A program made the translations under genes and the position numbers. Positions 17,376-25,469 of a stretch of DNA of 62,603 nt are shown piece by piece. The stretch covers positions 54,630-117,232 of the forward strand of contig DCWN01000001.1 of NCBI GenBank assembly GCA_002328835.1, written 5' to 3'. Source of the stretch: Acidobacteria bacterium UBA2161 (GTDB lineage: Bacteria > Acidobacteriota > Vicinamibacteria > Vicinamibacterales > UBA823). The notes below the pieces were generated by a model. The model saw nothing but the letters and a program-made list of their open reading frames with translations, did not search any database and was not told where the DNA came from. The number at the start of each line of letters is the position of its first letter. Position 1 is the stretch's first letter.

Positions 17376-19064
17376 TCAGCGCCGGTTCGACGGGCTCGGC
17401 ACCGTTAGGTTCAGGGACGCGCCGCCGGGGCCGATGTCGACCAAGGTGGCGACGCCGGCCAGTTGGCGTAGCCGCCCGCCGATGAACAGTTCGCTCCGGT
17501 CGAGTTCCTCCACGACAGCGACGTAGTAGTTCCCCTCGGGCAACCCGACGAACTCGAACCGCCCCTGCGAATCGGGTTGGGCCAGGGTGACGTGCCGGGC
17601 GTAAGGGGCCCAGAAACTCGGGTTGACCGAGAAGACCACCACGGTCCGGTCGGTGCGGACGCCGCCTCGGTCGGTCCGCAGGGTCCCGGTGAGCGACCGT
17701 TGGCCGGGGCGCACGATCAGCCGGACGTCCGGAAGGTGCGCTCCGCTTGTGAGGTCGAGGGGGACGGCGGTGACGTCACGTCCCTGATACAGCACCTCCG
17801 CGAGCATCCACGGCGAGGGCAGCCCATCGAGTCGAAGGAAGCGCGGGCCGTCCTGCATGCTCGGCAGGCTGAACACCCCATCCTCCCGCACGAGGGCTGA
17901 GGGTTCGATCCCGACGGCCGACGGGTCGGCGGTCGGGGCGCGGACCGTGAGCGTACCGAAGTCTTCCGGTTCGGCGTCGCCGTCGACGATCACCTCGCCA
18001 TCGATCTTGGCACCGTTTCGCAGCGTCATCGTCACGTCCGTCAGGTCGCCGGAGGTCAGGCTGAAGGTGGCGAACTGGAGCCGCGGTGTCGTTTCGTCGA
18101 TCGCGCGGGCCTGGATCACGAAGGAGCCAGGTGGCGTCTGAGCAAAACGAAAGCTGCCGTCGAGTTCTACTCGCGCCGTGACCGTGTCGCCGATGACGAC
18201 GCGCCCGTTCACGTACGGCACCAGCGTCACGACCCCGCCGAGCAGCGGCACGTCCGTCCCGCTGATGATGCGGCCGCTCACGGTTGTCGGCACGACTTCC
18301 TGGAGCGTCAACTCGATCGGGTTCGGGCTAGTGGGCGACGCCACGACGACTGCCGTCGCCTCGGACGCGGCTGTGGTGCTCGGGTAATAGGTGGGGTAAC
18401 TGCGCAGGGCCACTGAGGCGGCGTCGTCCCCGATGTCTTCATCCGCTTCTGCGACGGGAGCAAGGCCGCGGATGTAGTACCGGCCATCCGCCAGATCGCG
18501 CAGCCGGAAGAGACCGTCGGCGCCCGCCGTGGTGGAGCCGTACATCGCCAGTGCCACCTCACCATCCTGAAAAACCGGGCGGACCGCTTCGACCGTTGCC
18601 GACGCGACGCCCTGGCCGCCGGCGTCGACCACGCGGCCGATCAGATCGGCGGCTGGCGCCAGGCGGAAATCAATCATCTCGCGTCGGTCGCCCGCCGCGA
18701 CGGTCAGCGGTGGCCCCAGGAGCATCGAGCGCGGCGCCGTGTAGTCCCGCGCGGCGTACCCCTCATGACTCGCGACGACCCGGTAGTCACCGCTGGGAAT
18801 GTCGATGAACGCGAAATGCCCGTCGGCGCCGGTTGTGGCGACGGCGCGCTCGCCGGTCTCGACCAGCGTGATGGCGATTTCCGTGCCGGCCAGCGGGATG
18901 CCGTCAAGCGCGGTCAGCACGCGGCCGGCGACGATGCTCGTCTGTGGTTGGGGCTGCCCCGCGGCGCCGACCTGGCCGGACGCCGGGAGCCCATGCGCCA
19001 GGACGAGCCACGCGACTGTCGAACCGGTCACGACGTGGCTCGGGGCGAACATAGGAGATATCAT
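17376..19064 (-). CDS. Secreted protein with carboxypeptidase-regulatory-like (Ig-like) domains
   Basis: About 562 residues. ATG 19064 is chosen; ATG 19052 is nearly as good. A signal peptide (VVTGSTVAWLVLAHGLPASGQ) is followed by several CarboxypepD_reg-like beta domains recognisable by repeated units: VAGRVLTALDGIPLAGTEIAI ... FAFIDIPSGDYRVVASHEGY, LIGRVVDAGGQGVASATVEA ... FRLRDLADGRYYIRG, VSGRIISGTDVPLLGG, and FEFVGLPEGNYYVAV near the C-terminus. These domains are adhesive or structural and common on acidobacterial cell surfaces. No enzyme domain is visible. Located in periplasm or on the surface; partner unknown. Confidence 0.82.
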   Translation of the reverse strand: MISPMFAPSHVVTGSTVAWLVLAHGLPASGQVGAAGQPQPQTSIVAGRVLTALDGIPLAGTEIAITLVETGERAVATTGADGHFAFIDIPSGDYRVVASHEGYAARDYTAPRSMLLGPPLTVAAGDRREMIDFRLAPAADLIGRVVDAGGQGVASATVEAVRPVFQDGEVALAMYGSTTAGADGLFRLRDLADGRYYIRGLAPVAEADEDIGDDAASVALRSYPTYYPSTTAASEATAVVVASPTSPNPIELTLQEVVPTTVSGRIISGTDVPLLGGVVTLVPYVNGRVVIGDTVTARVELDGSFRFAQTPPGSFVIQARAIDETTPRLQFATFSLTSGDLTDVTMTLRNGAKIDGEVIVDGDAEPEDFGTLTVRAPTADPSAVGIEPSALVREDGVFSLPSMQDGPRFLRLDGLPSPWMLAEVLYQGRDVTAVPLDLTSGAHLPDVRLIVRPGQRSLTGTLRTDRGGVRTDRTVVVFSVNPSFWAPYARHVTLAQPDSQGRFEFVGLPEGNYYVAVVEELDRSELFIGGRLRQLAGVATLVDIGPGGASLNLTVPSPSNRR

Positions 19065-19141
19065 AATCCGGCGTGGCGACCACGTCACGAATCCGCGGCC
19101 TTACGGGGTCCAGCACGACGAGCCTGGAAGAGGAGCCGACG

Positions 19142-19444
19142 ATGGCGAAGCTCACGTCAGAAATCGAGGTGCCGTGCCCATGCTGCGGTGCCGCGCTCGT
19201 CATCGACCTCAACTTGAAGCGGATCGTGCGGCACGACCAGCCCGAGCGCGAGGACAAGCCCGAGCTGAGTGAAGCGCAGCGGATCCTGAACGAAGAAGCG
19301 GCGCGGCGCGAAGCGGCGTTTCAGCAGTCGGTCAGCGAGGAGCGTACGCGCGGCGACGCGCTGTCCAAGCGGTTCGAGGAGGCGTTGCGCCAGGCGACCG
19401 ACGAGCCCGTGACGCGACCCGAGCGGGACTTCGACCTCGACTGA
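19142..19444 (+). CDS. Small protein with CPCC motif and charged helical tail
   Basis: 100 residues from ATG 19142 with GAGGAGCCGACG upstream. The N-terminus EIEVPCPCCGAALVIDLN has three cysteines (PCPCCG near residue 11-16), resembling half of a zinc ribbon. The rest is charged and helical (EAQRILNEEAARREAAFQQS), predicting a coiled coil. Half a zinc site suggests that a dimer shares one metal. Function unknown; it is divergent from the surface protein gene. Confidence 0.7.
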   Translation: MAKLTSEIEVPCPCCGAALVIDLNLKRIVRHDQPEREDKPELSEAQRILNEEAARREAAFQQSVSEERTRGDALSKRFEEALRQATDEPVTRPERDFDLD

Positions 19445-19456
19445 GCAGCGCGGCCT

Positions 19457-20176
19457 TCAGCGTCGGGTGAACTCGGCGGGCAGGGCCGACCAGCGCTCAC
19501 GGCCGCGATAGTACAGCGGGCGCCGATCCGGGAACGCAGCCTTGAACCGTCGGTAGCGGGCTCGCAGCCTTGCGATCCGCCGGTCGGAGGTGTGCAGCCG
19601 GCGATGCGGATAGTCGAGGAGCATCCGCTCGACCTTGAAGACGTTGCCCGCCGAGAGCCGCCAATCGTAGCGTCCGAGAATCCGCAGATCGACGACGGCG
19701 TAGCCGGTGATCCGGCCCGTGAAGTCGACGTAGGGGTCGACGTAGCCGAGCGCTAGGGCGCGCGGCGTGGCAAAGACCGGCTTTCGCCCGTGCAAGCCCG
19801 GGTCACGAGAGCGCGAGACCGATCCCCAGCCCGTGGCGCGCCGGTAGACGAACATCACGTGATCGAGCTTGTCGGCCGATTCGAAGCTGAGGACGAGTGG
19901 GGGAAAGCCGTGCTGCTCCAGGGCGACGGCCGCGGTGAGAGCGGCTTCCAGGCAGTGCGCAACTCCGGTGCGTAGGACCCCACGAAAGGTGCGGAGCGTA
20001 GCCGGTTCGGGCGGCGGCTCGGTGTTGTAGGGCATCGCGTTCAAGAACCGCTGCACCTGCGAAGGCGTGCGGAGTTCACGGAGGACGCGCCGTTCGGCAC
20101 GCGTGAAGGCCGAGGCCGGGGGCGCGGACGGTGGGCTGGTGGAGCGCGAGGGCAAGTTCGACCGGCGCGTGGACAA
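19457..20176 (-). CDS. Transglutaminase-like (papain-fold) putative cysteine hydrolase
   Basis: About 239 residues if the TTG at 20176 is used; the conserved part begins near RAERRVLRELRTPSQVQRFL, and an ATG at MPYNTEP would cut this off. A Cys-His pair in transglutaminase-like arrangement is visible: HCLEAALTAAVALEQHG (Cys at the start of a helix) and about 32 residues later KLDHVMFVY (His at the start of a strand). DLRILGRYDW could supply the third residue. I do not recognise a named family. It is divergent from the RRM gene with only 59 bp between the two starts. Confidence 0.6.
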   Translation of the reverse strand: MSTRRSNLPSRSTSPPSAPPASAFTRAERRVLRELRTPSQVQRFLNAMPYNTEPPPEPATLRTFRGVLRTGVAHCLEAALTAAVALEQHGFPPLVLSFESADKLDHVMFVYRRATGWGSVSRSRDPGLHGRKPVFATPRALALGYVDPYVDFTGRITGYAVVDLRILGRYDWRLSAGNVFKVERMLLDYPHRRLHTSDRRIARLRARYRRFKAAFPDRRPLYYRGRERWSALPAEFTRR

Positions 20177-20235
20177 CGCCTGCCAGTGTAGCAGTGGCGC
20201 CGGCCGGCGGCATCCCGCGAGTCGGTGGGGACGAG

Positions 20236-20496
20236 ATGACGAATCGGATCTACATCGGCAACCTTCCGTACCAGACGACCGAAGGCGACCTCGCGGCGCT
20301 GTTCCGTCGCATCGGCCCAGTTGCGGAGGTGCTGGTGCCGCGCGACGCGACGACGGGGCGGGCGAGAGGCTTTGGGTTCGTGCGGATGTCCGACGACAAC
20401 GATGCCCGGCGAGCCATCGGCGTGCTGGACGCGCATCAACTGGCGGCACGCCGTCTCGTCGTCAGGGCCGCCCGGGAATGGGATGGAGGAGGGTGA
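20236..20496 (+). CDS. Single-RRM RNA-binding protein
   Basis: 86 residues. A complete RNA recognition motif: RNP-2 IYIGNL near residue 5-10 and RNP-1 RGFGFVRM near 44-51, with conserved aromatics in both. Such small RRM proteins occur in cyanobacteria, acidobacteria and others, and are often cold-induced; they bind single-stranded RNA. No glycine-rich tail follows, only DGGG. An alternative longer start at 20131 lacks support. Confidence 0.93.
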   Translation: MTNRIYIGNLPYQTTEGDLAALFRRIGPVAEVLVPRDATTGRARGFGFVRMSDDNDARRAIGVLDAHQLAARRLVVRAAREWDGGG

Positions 20497-20516
20497 GCGC
20501 GCACGCCGCGGGGGTG

Positions 20517-20531
20517 CGGGGCGAAGCCCCG
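20517..20531. terminator. Hairpin between convergent genes
   Basis: CGGGGC-GAA-GCCCCG, 6-bp stem with a tight GAA loop, followed by TCTAATTAA. It lies between the RRM stop (20496) and the ABC ATPase stop (20533), so it can serve both directions. Confidence 0.6.
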
Positions 20532-20532
20532 T

Positions 20533-21195
20533 CTAATTAACGACCCAGCCGTCCTGCAGTTCGACCACGCGCCGTCCGTACGACGCGTTCACCTCTGAAT
20601 GCGTGACCTGGATGATCGTCGTGCCCTCCTCGTTGAGCTTCTTGAACAGCTCCATGATCTCCTTGCCCTGGCTCGTGTGCAGGTTGCCGGTCGGCTCGTC
20701 CGCGAGGATCAGCTTCGGTTCCGCGATGACGGCCCTGGCGACGGCGACGAGCTGCTGCTGTCCGCCCGACAGCTGGTTGGGGTAGAGATCCTTCTTGCCG
20801 ACGATCTGAAAGCGGTCGAGCACGTCGCACACGATGCTGTCGCGCTCGGATTTCTTGACGTCGCGATACGACAGCGGAATCTCGAGGTTTTCGTAGACGG
20901 TCAGGTTGTCGAGCAGGTGGTAGCTCTGAAAGACGAATCCGACGTACTGCTTGTGCAGTTTAGCGCGATCCTTGGGCCGGATCTCGTGCACCGGGCTGTC
21001 GAGAAAGTGGTACTCGCCGGTCCAAGCGCTGTCGTGCATGCCGAGAATGTGCAGGAGTGTCGATTTCCCGGCGCCCGAGGGCCCCATGATCGACAGGAAC
21101 TCACCGGCGCTGACGTCGAGGCTGACGCGGCGCAGGACGAACGTCTTGCTGACGCCGTGTTGATACGCTTTTTCGATGTTCTTCAGAGAGATCAT
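20533..21195 (-). CDS. ABC transporter ATP-binding protein, MacB/LolD type
   Basis: 220 residues. Walker A GPSGAGKST near 39-47, Q-loop FVFQSYHLLDNLTVYEN near 88-104, signature LSGGQQQ near 142-148, Walker B LILADEPTGN near 163-172, H-loop VTHSE near 198. The order and spacing match LolD/MacB-type ATPases that pair with FtsX-like permeases. No permease gene is adjacent; the ADOP permease at 34980 is of the right kind but 14 kb away. Export of peptides or lipoproteins, or envelope stress roles, are possible. Confidence 0.92.
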   Translation of the reverse strand: MISLKNIEKAYQHGVSKTFVLRRVSLDVSAGEFLSIMGPSGAGKSTLLHILGMHDSAWTGEYHFLDSPVHEIRPKDRAKLHKQYVGFVFQSYHLLDNLTVYENLEIPLSYRDVKKSERDSIVCDVLDRFQIVGKKDLYPNQLSGGQQQLVAVARAVIAEPKLILADEPTGNLHTSQGKEIMELFKKLNEEGTTIIQVTHSEVNASYGRRVVELQDGWVVN

Positions 21196-21320
21196 GATGT
21201 CGGCCCGCTGCCGCGACGAGGCAAGCCCTCGTCGGCTCCTTCATTCTACTTGTTCTACGAGCGCACGCGCCGGAAGGTTCGGGGCGCCCAGGGCCGTCGC
21301 TTCGGTGTAGACTGCGCGCC

Positions 21321-22067
21321 GTGGCGGCATCTGGCGACGACACGGCCGACGCGTCCGTGCCCCGTGCGTACTGGGTGGGCACGTCGGGCTACAACTATCC
21401 GGAGTGGAAGGGCAGCTTCTATCCCGAGAAGATTTCCTCGCCCAAGATGCTGCCGTACTACGCCGAGCGACTTCGCACGGTCGAGATCAATTACACGTTC
21501 TACCGGATGCCGACGCCGAAGCTGCTGGCCGGCTGGTCGGCCGCGACGCCGCCCGAATTTCGGTTCACGCTGAAGGCACCGCGTCGCATCACTCACGATG
21601 CCAGACTGCGCGGCTGCGACGACCTGGTGGCCGCGTTCTGCGATGCCGCGAGAACGCTGGGACCCAAGCTGGCCGTGCTGCTGTTCCAGTTGCCACCATC
21701 CCTCAAGGCCGACGTCGGGCTGCTCGACGGCTTTCTGGCGACCTTTCCCGAAGGGATGCGCGCGGCATTCGAGTTTCGACACCCGTCCTGGCACGCCGAC
21801 GCGGTATACGAGCGGTTGGCGGCCCAGGGCCTGGCGCTCTGCGTGGCCGACAGCGAGCGCCTCACGACGCCGACCGTGGCGACCGCCCCCTATGGCTACT
21901 TCCGCCTGCGCGATGCCGGGTACACATCGGCGGACGTCACCCGGTGGGCCCAGACGATGCAGGACGAGTCTCGGTGGGGCGACGTGTTCGTCTATTTCAA
22001 GCACGAGGCGGAGGGCAAGGGGCCAGAGCTTGCGTCTCAACTCGTGACCGCGCTCGGCGGGGCGTAG
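21321..22067 (+). CDS. DUF72 (YecE-like) TIM-barrel protein
   Basis: 248 residues from GTG 21321. The family signatures are clear: VGTSGYNYPEWKGSFYPEK near the N-terminus, VEINYTFYRMP, FRFTLKAPRRITH, VLLFQLPPSL, and FEFRHPSW. DUF72 proteins are widespread TIM-barrel proteins of unknown biochemical function. No informative neighbour. Confidence 0.93.
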   Translation: MAASGDDTADASVPRAYWVGTSGYNYPEWKGSFYPEKISSPKMLPYYAERLRTVEINYTFYRMPTPKLLAGWSAATPPEFRFTLKAPRRITHDARLRGCDDLVAAFCDAARTLGPKLAVLLFQLPPSLKADVGLLDGFLATFPEGMRAAFEFRHPSWHADAVYERLAAQGLALCVADSERLTTPTVATAPYGYFRLRDAGYTSADVTRWAQTMQDESRWGDVFVYFKHEAEGKGPELASQLVTALGGA

Positions 22068-22079
22068 GTCGATAGAAGC

Positions 22080-22093
22080 GGTTTCACAACCTC
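22080..22093. repeat. Second, inverted copy of the 14-nt element GAGGTTGTGAAACC
   Basis: GGTTTCACAACCTC, 13 bp after the DUF72 stop. It is embedded in a slightly longer inverted context, GCGG-N11-CCGC. See the copy at 7605-7618. Confidence 0.4.
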
Positions 22094-22232
22094 CGCCGGC
22101 ATTCGGCCGCCGATGCATCCCGCCGAAGGCGGCGCTGAGCTTCTGATCAGCGGGGTCAAATACTCCCGGTATTCTCGCTCCTCACGCCTTGAAAGGGGCC
22201 GGACGCCACGTCGCCTCAGCGCGACCTCGGTG

Positions 22233-23222
22233 CTACGCCGGAGGCTGTAAGACCGCTTCTACGAACCGCAGCGCCGCGTGTTCCGCCCAGTAGCCGTCGT
22301 CCCCGGGCCGGCCCTCGGAGACGAAGCCACAGTGCCCACCGTGCGGCGTCGTCATCACGGTGACGTTCGGGTTCGATGACCACCCGGGCGCGAGGAACTG
22401 CGACGTCGGGACGAAGGGGTCGTCCGCGGCGGAGATCACCAGCGCCGGAATTCGGATGCGGTCCACGACCCTCAGGGCGCTCGCACGGTGGTAGTAGTCG
22501 GCCGCGTCGCGGAACCCGTGGTACGGCGCCGTGAAGGCTTCGTCGAAATCGCGCACGGTCCGCACCCGTGAGAGGCCGTCGAGCGCGAACCTGCCCGGAA
22601 ACGCCCTAGCCTTGCGCCGTATCCGCCCCTTGAGCTGCCTGACGAAGTTCCACTGATACACGAGGTTCTGATTCTTCTCCAGCGCGTCGACGCACAGCGC
22701 CAGATCGGCCGTTGGCGAGATGGCGCAGACGGCGCGGAGCGCCGGCGGGCAGTCCGGCCCGAAGTCACCGGCGAGCTTCAGGGCGAGGTTCCCGCCCAGC
22801 GAGTAGCCCGTCACCGCGATCGCCGCGAGTCCGTCGACACTCACGAGTTCGCGCACGACGGCAGCCGGATCTTCGGTCAGGCCCGAGTGGTACAGACCGG
22901 CGGAGAGATGTTCGGTGTTGCCGCAGTTCCGCTGGTTGAGGCGCACGACGTTGAAGCCCGCGGCGAACGCCTTGTCGGCGAGGCCCCGCATGTAGTGCGC
23001 ATCGCTCGATCCCTCGAGCCCGTGCAGCGCGATCAGCGTGGGATGCGCGCGCCGGTCGGCCTGCCAGTGGCACGCGGCGCGCACGCGGGCGTCGGGCGCG
23101 ACGTCGAAGTATCGGTCGACCGGCCGGGGCAGATTCGGGAACCAGCGCGGTCGCCCCCACGCGAAGAGGGTCATCACGTGCCCGCTAGTCAGGCGTGGGT
23201 GCGGCACGTACGGCGGGATCAC
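22233..23222 (-). CDS. YheT-family alpha/beta hydrolase
   Basis: 329 residues from GTG 23222. Family opening PHPRLTSGHVMTLFAW, then LIALHGLEGSSDAHYMRGLA, NQRNCGNTEHL and the nucleophile elbow GYSLGGN near residue 140-146. Acid SAADDPFVP and histidine PHGGHCGF complete the triad. These are the hallmarks of the YheT/UPF0017 hydrolases, presumed carboxylesterases. Convergent with DUF72 across a 165-bp gap containing a short CCGCC-GAA-GGCGG hairpin. Confidence 0.92.
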   Translation of the reverse strand: MIPPYVPHPRLTSGHVMTLFAWGRPRWFPNLPRPVDRYFDVAPDARVRAACHWQADRRAHPTLIALHGLEGSSDAHYMRGLADKAFAAGFNVVRLNQRNCGNTEHLSAGLYHSGLTEDPAAVVRELVSVDGLAAIAVTGYSLGGNLALKLAGDFGPDCPPALRAVCAISPTADLALCVDALEKNQNLVYQWNFVRQLKGRIRRKARAFPGRFALDGLSRVRTVRDFDEAFTAPYHGFRDAADYYHRASALRVVDRIRIPALVISAADDPFVPTSQFLAPGWSSNPNVTVMTTPHGGHCGFVSEGRPGDDGYWAEHAALRFVEAVLQPPA

Positions 23223-23229
23223 TGCGGCG

Positions 23230-23970
23230 CTACTTGTGCAACGCTCGCCGGGTGCGCTTTCGCGCCACCGACGGCGACGGGTCTGGCTCGGCGGCGGCTT
23301 TCAGGCTGGCCGCGCGTTCGATGACTTCCGCCAGCAACGCGCCGGTGGCGCCGCTCTTGGCCGGCCGGTTCGTGACCCAGACCGCCGGCACGTCGGCGGC
23401 GAGGATGTTCTCGAAGTTGCCTTCGCTCTTGACGCTGAGCGGGGCGAAGGTCGTGATGTCGAGGGCGCCCGACCAGTCGTCGCGGTGCTTGATCAGCAGC
23501 CAGCTCCGGCCGTCGTCCCGCTCACCCGGCCGCGCGCCGCCCCGCGTCCGTACCAGTGCCCACGAGCCCTTGAGCTTGTAGCCGTCGAGGGTGAATTTCA
23601 GATCGCCCTTCGCCAGGGCGGCGGGGAGGTCGTCGACCCGCGGCGCCCAGGTGCCGCGATCCCAGAGCATGACGATGCCGGCGCCGTATCCCTCGGGAAT
23701 GACGCCTTCGAAACTGCCGTAGTCGAGCGGATGGTCCTCGGTCTGCATCGCGAGGCGCTTGACGGAGGGGTCGAGCGACGGCCCCTTCGGCACCGCCCAG
23801 GAGACCAGCACGCCGTCGATCTCGAGCCGGAGGTCGTAGTGCAGGTGGCTGGCGAGATGCTTCTGCACGCAGAAGTAGGGCGCGCGTGAATGCCGCCCGT
23901 GACGCGCGGCGCCCTCGGGTTCCGGCGATTTCGTGAAGTCGCGCTTGCGGCGGTACTCGTCGAGCGGCAT
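23230..23970 (-). CDS. Stand-alone DNA ligase D 3'-phosphoesterase-type protein
   Basis: 246 residues. FCVQKHLASHLHYDLRLE near 34-51 is the signature of the LigD phosphoesterase (PE) domain, with the metal-binding His residues and the Asp-Arg pair; WAVPKGPS, DHPLDYGSFEGVIPEGYG and GSWALVR follow in the usual order. In LigD this domain trims 3'-phosphates and ribonucleotides during end joining. Here it is alone: no ligase, polymerase or ku gene is near. The last 70 residues (after WLLIKHRDDW) are an extra, low-complexity tail ending in basic residues, possibly a DNA-binding extension. Confidence 0.9.
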   Translation of the reverse strand: MPLDEYRRKRDFTKSPEPEGAARHGRHSRAPYFCVQKHLASHLHYDLRLEIDGVLVSWAVPKGPSLDPSVKRLAMQTEDHPLDYGSFEGVIPEGYGAGIVMLWDRGTWAPRVDDLPAALAKGDLKFTLDGYKLKGSWALVRTRGGARPGERDDGRSWLLIKHRDDWSGALDITTFAPLSVKSEGNFENILAADVPAVWVTNRPAKSGATGALLAEVIERAASLKAAAEPDPSPSVARKRTRRALHK

Positions 23971-24053
23971 GGCGTCCCCGTCTGCACGCGATCATATCAA
24001 GCGCACGCGCCCTCGACCGTGTCGGCCGGCCTGATATCCTGGCTCGAGCCTTC

Positions 24054-25469
24054 ATGTTCCTGACCGCGGTCCTCATCTATCTCGGTACGCTGGTCGTGGT
24101 CGGCGCCTGGCGCAGCCGGCAGGTGCGCACGGGCGACGACTTCCTGGTGGCCGGCCGCACGCTGCCGGCACGTGTGCTCGTGTTCACGTTGCTCTCGACG
24201 TGGATCGGTTCGGGCAGCCTGTTCGCTGGGGCTGGGCTCGGCTACCGGGCTGGCTTTCCAGCGCTCTGGCAGTCCGCCGGCGCGTGGGTCGGGATTGCGC
24301 TCGTCTATTTCATCGCGCCGCGCGTCCGCCGGCTCGCGCAGTACACGGTGCCGGACATCCTCGAGCTGCGCTTCGGCCCGGCCGCGCGGATTCTGGGGAC
24401 GATCACGACGGTTCTGGCCTACACGACGATCGCCGCCTACCAGTTTCGGGGTGGCGGGCGGCTGCTTGAGCTCGTGGCCGGGATCGATCCGCGCACCGGC
24501 GCGCTGCTGACGGCCGCCTTCTGCGTCGTCTACACCGCGCTGGCGGGCATGCTGTCGATTGCCTACCTCGACATCGGCAACGGCTCGGTCATGGTCATCG
24601 GCGTGACGTTGGCCGTCGCCTTCCTGGTGTCGGATGCGGGCGGCCTGGCGACGGCCCTGGGCTCGCTCAGGCCCGAGCAGGTGTCGCTGTTCGGCGAGCT
24701 GTCGCCGCAGGCGGCGCTGGCGTTATTCTTCCCGACGCTCTTCCTCCTGCTCGGCGAAGCCAACATGTACCAGAAGTTCTTCTCCGCGAAGAACGAGCGG
24801 GCGGCGCGCCGCGCCGTGATCGGGTGGATTGTCGGCACGATTGTGGTGGAGACGCTGATCGACTCGGTCGGGGTGTTCGGCAGCGTCGCCGTCCCGGGGC
24901 TCGACACGGCCGGGTCGGAGTCGATCGTGATCAACGTGGCGCTGCAGGCCTTGCCCGCCGGGCTCGGCATCCTGTTGGTCTGCGGCGCGGCGGCGATCGT
25001 CGTCTCCACCGCCAACAGCTTCCTGCTCACGCCGGCCACGAACCTGATGCGCGACGTCTACCAGCGTTTCGTGAACCCCGGTGCGACAGACCGCCAGGTC
25101 CTCGCCTACACGCGGCTGATGGTCGTTGCGCTCGGCGCCGTCGGCTACATCGCGGGCAACTTCTTTCCGACGATCCTGGCGATGGCGCTGTGGGCCTACA
25201 CGATGTACGGGGCCGGGATCACGCCCGCGCTGCTCGCCGCGCTCATCTGGCCGCGGGCAACACCGGCAGGCGGCGTCGCGTCGATTCTCGCGGGCATGAC
25301 GACGACGCTCGTCTGGGAGGTCGTTGGGCTGGCCCGCGCCGTCGATGGCGTGGCGGCCTACCCGTTCGGCGTCGAGACGGTCTATCCGGCGCTGACGCTG
25401 TCGATCGCGACCCTGATCGTCGTCAGCCTGGCCACCCGGCCGGCCGCGGACGGCCCGGTCACTGCATGA
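24054..25469 (+). CDS. Sodium/solute symporter (SSS family)
   Basis: 471 residues with about 13 hydrophobic segments. SSS features: N-terminal GDDFLVAGRTLPARVLVFTLLSTWIGSGS (family block around TM2), YTVPDILELRFGP, the GMLSIAYLDIGNG helix and the ISSTANSFLLTPATN-like block VVSTANSFLLTPATNLMRDVY. It would import an unknown organic solute with Na+. Its stop overlaps the start of the radical SAM gene (ATGA), so the two are translationally coupled and probably act on the same compound. Confidence 0.9.
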   Translation: MFLTAVLIYLGTLVVVGAWRSRQVRTGDDFLVAGRTLPARVLVFTLLSTWIGSGSLFAGAGLGYRAGFPALWQSAGAWVGIALVYFIAPRVRRLAQYTVPDILELRFGPAARILGTITTVLAYTTIAAYQFRGGGRLLELVAGIDPRTGALLTAAFCVVYTALAGMLSIAYLDIGNGSVMVIGVTLAVAFLVSDAGGLATALGSLRPEQVSLFGELSPQAALALFFPTLFLLLGEANMYQKFFSAKNERAARRAVIGWIVGTIVVETLIDSVGVFGSVAVPGLDTAGSESIVINVALQALPAGLGILLVCGAAAIVVSTANSFLLTPATNLMRDVYQRFVNPGATDRQVLAYTRLMVVALGAVGYIAGNFFPTILAMALWAYTMYGAGITPALLAALIWPRATPAGGVASILAGMTTTLVWEVVGLARAVDGVAAYPFGVETVYPALTLSIATLIVVSLATRPAADGPVTA

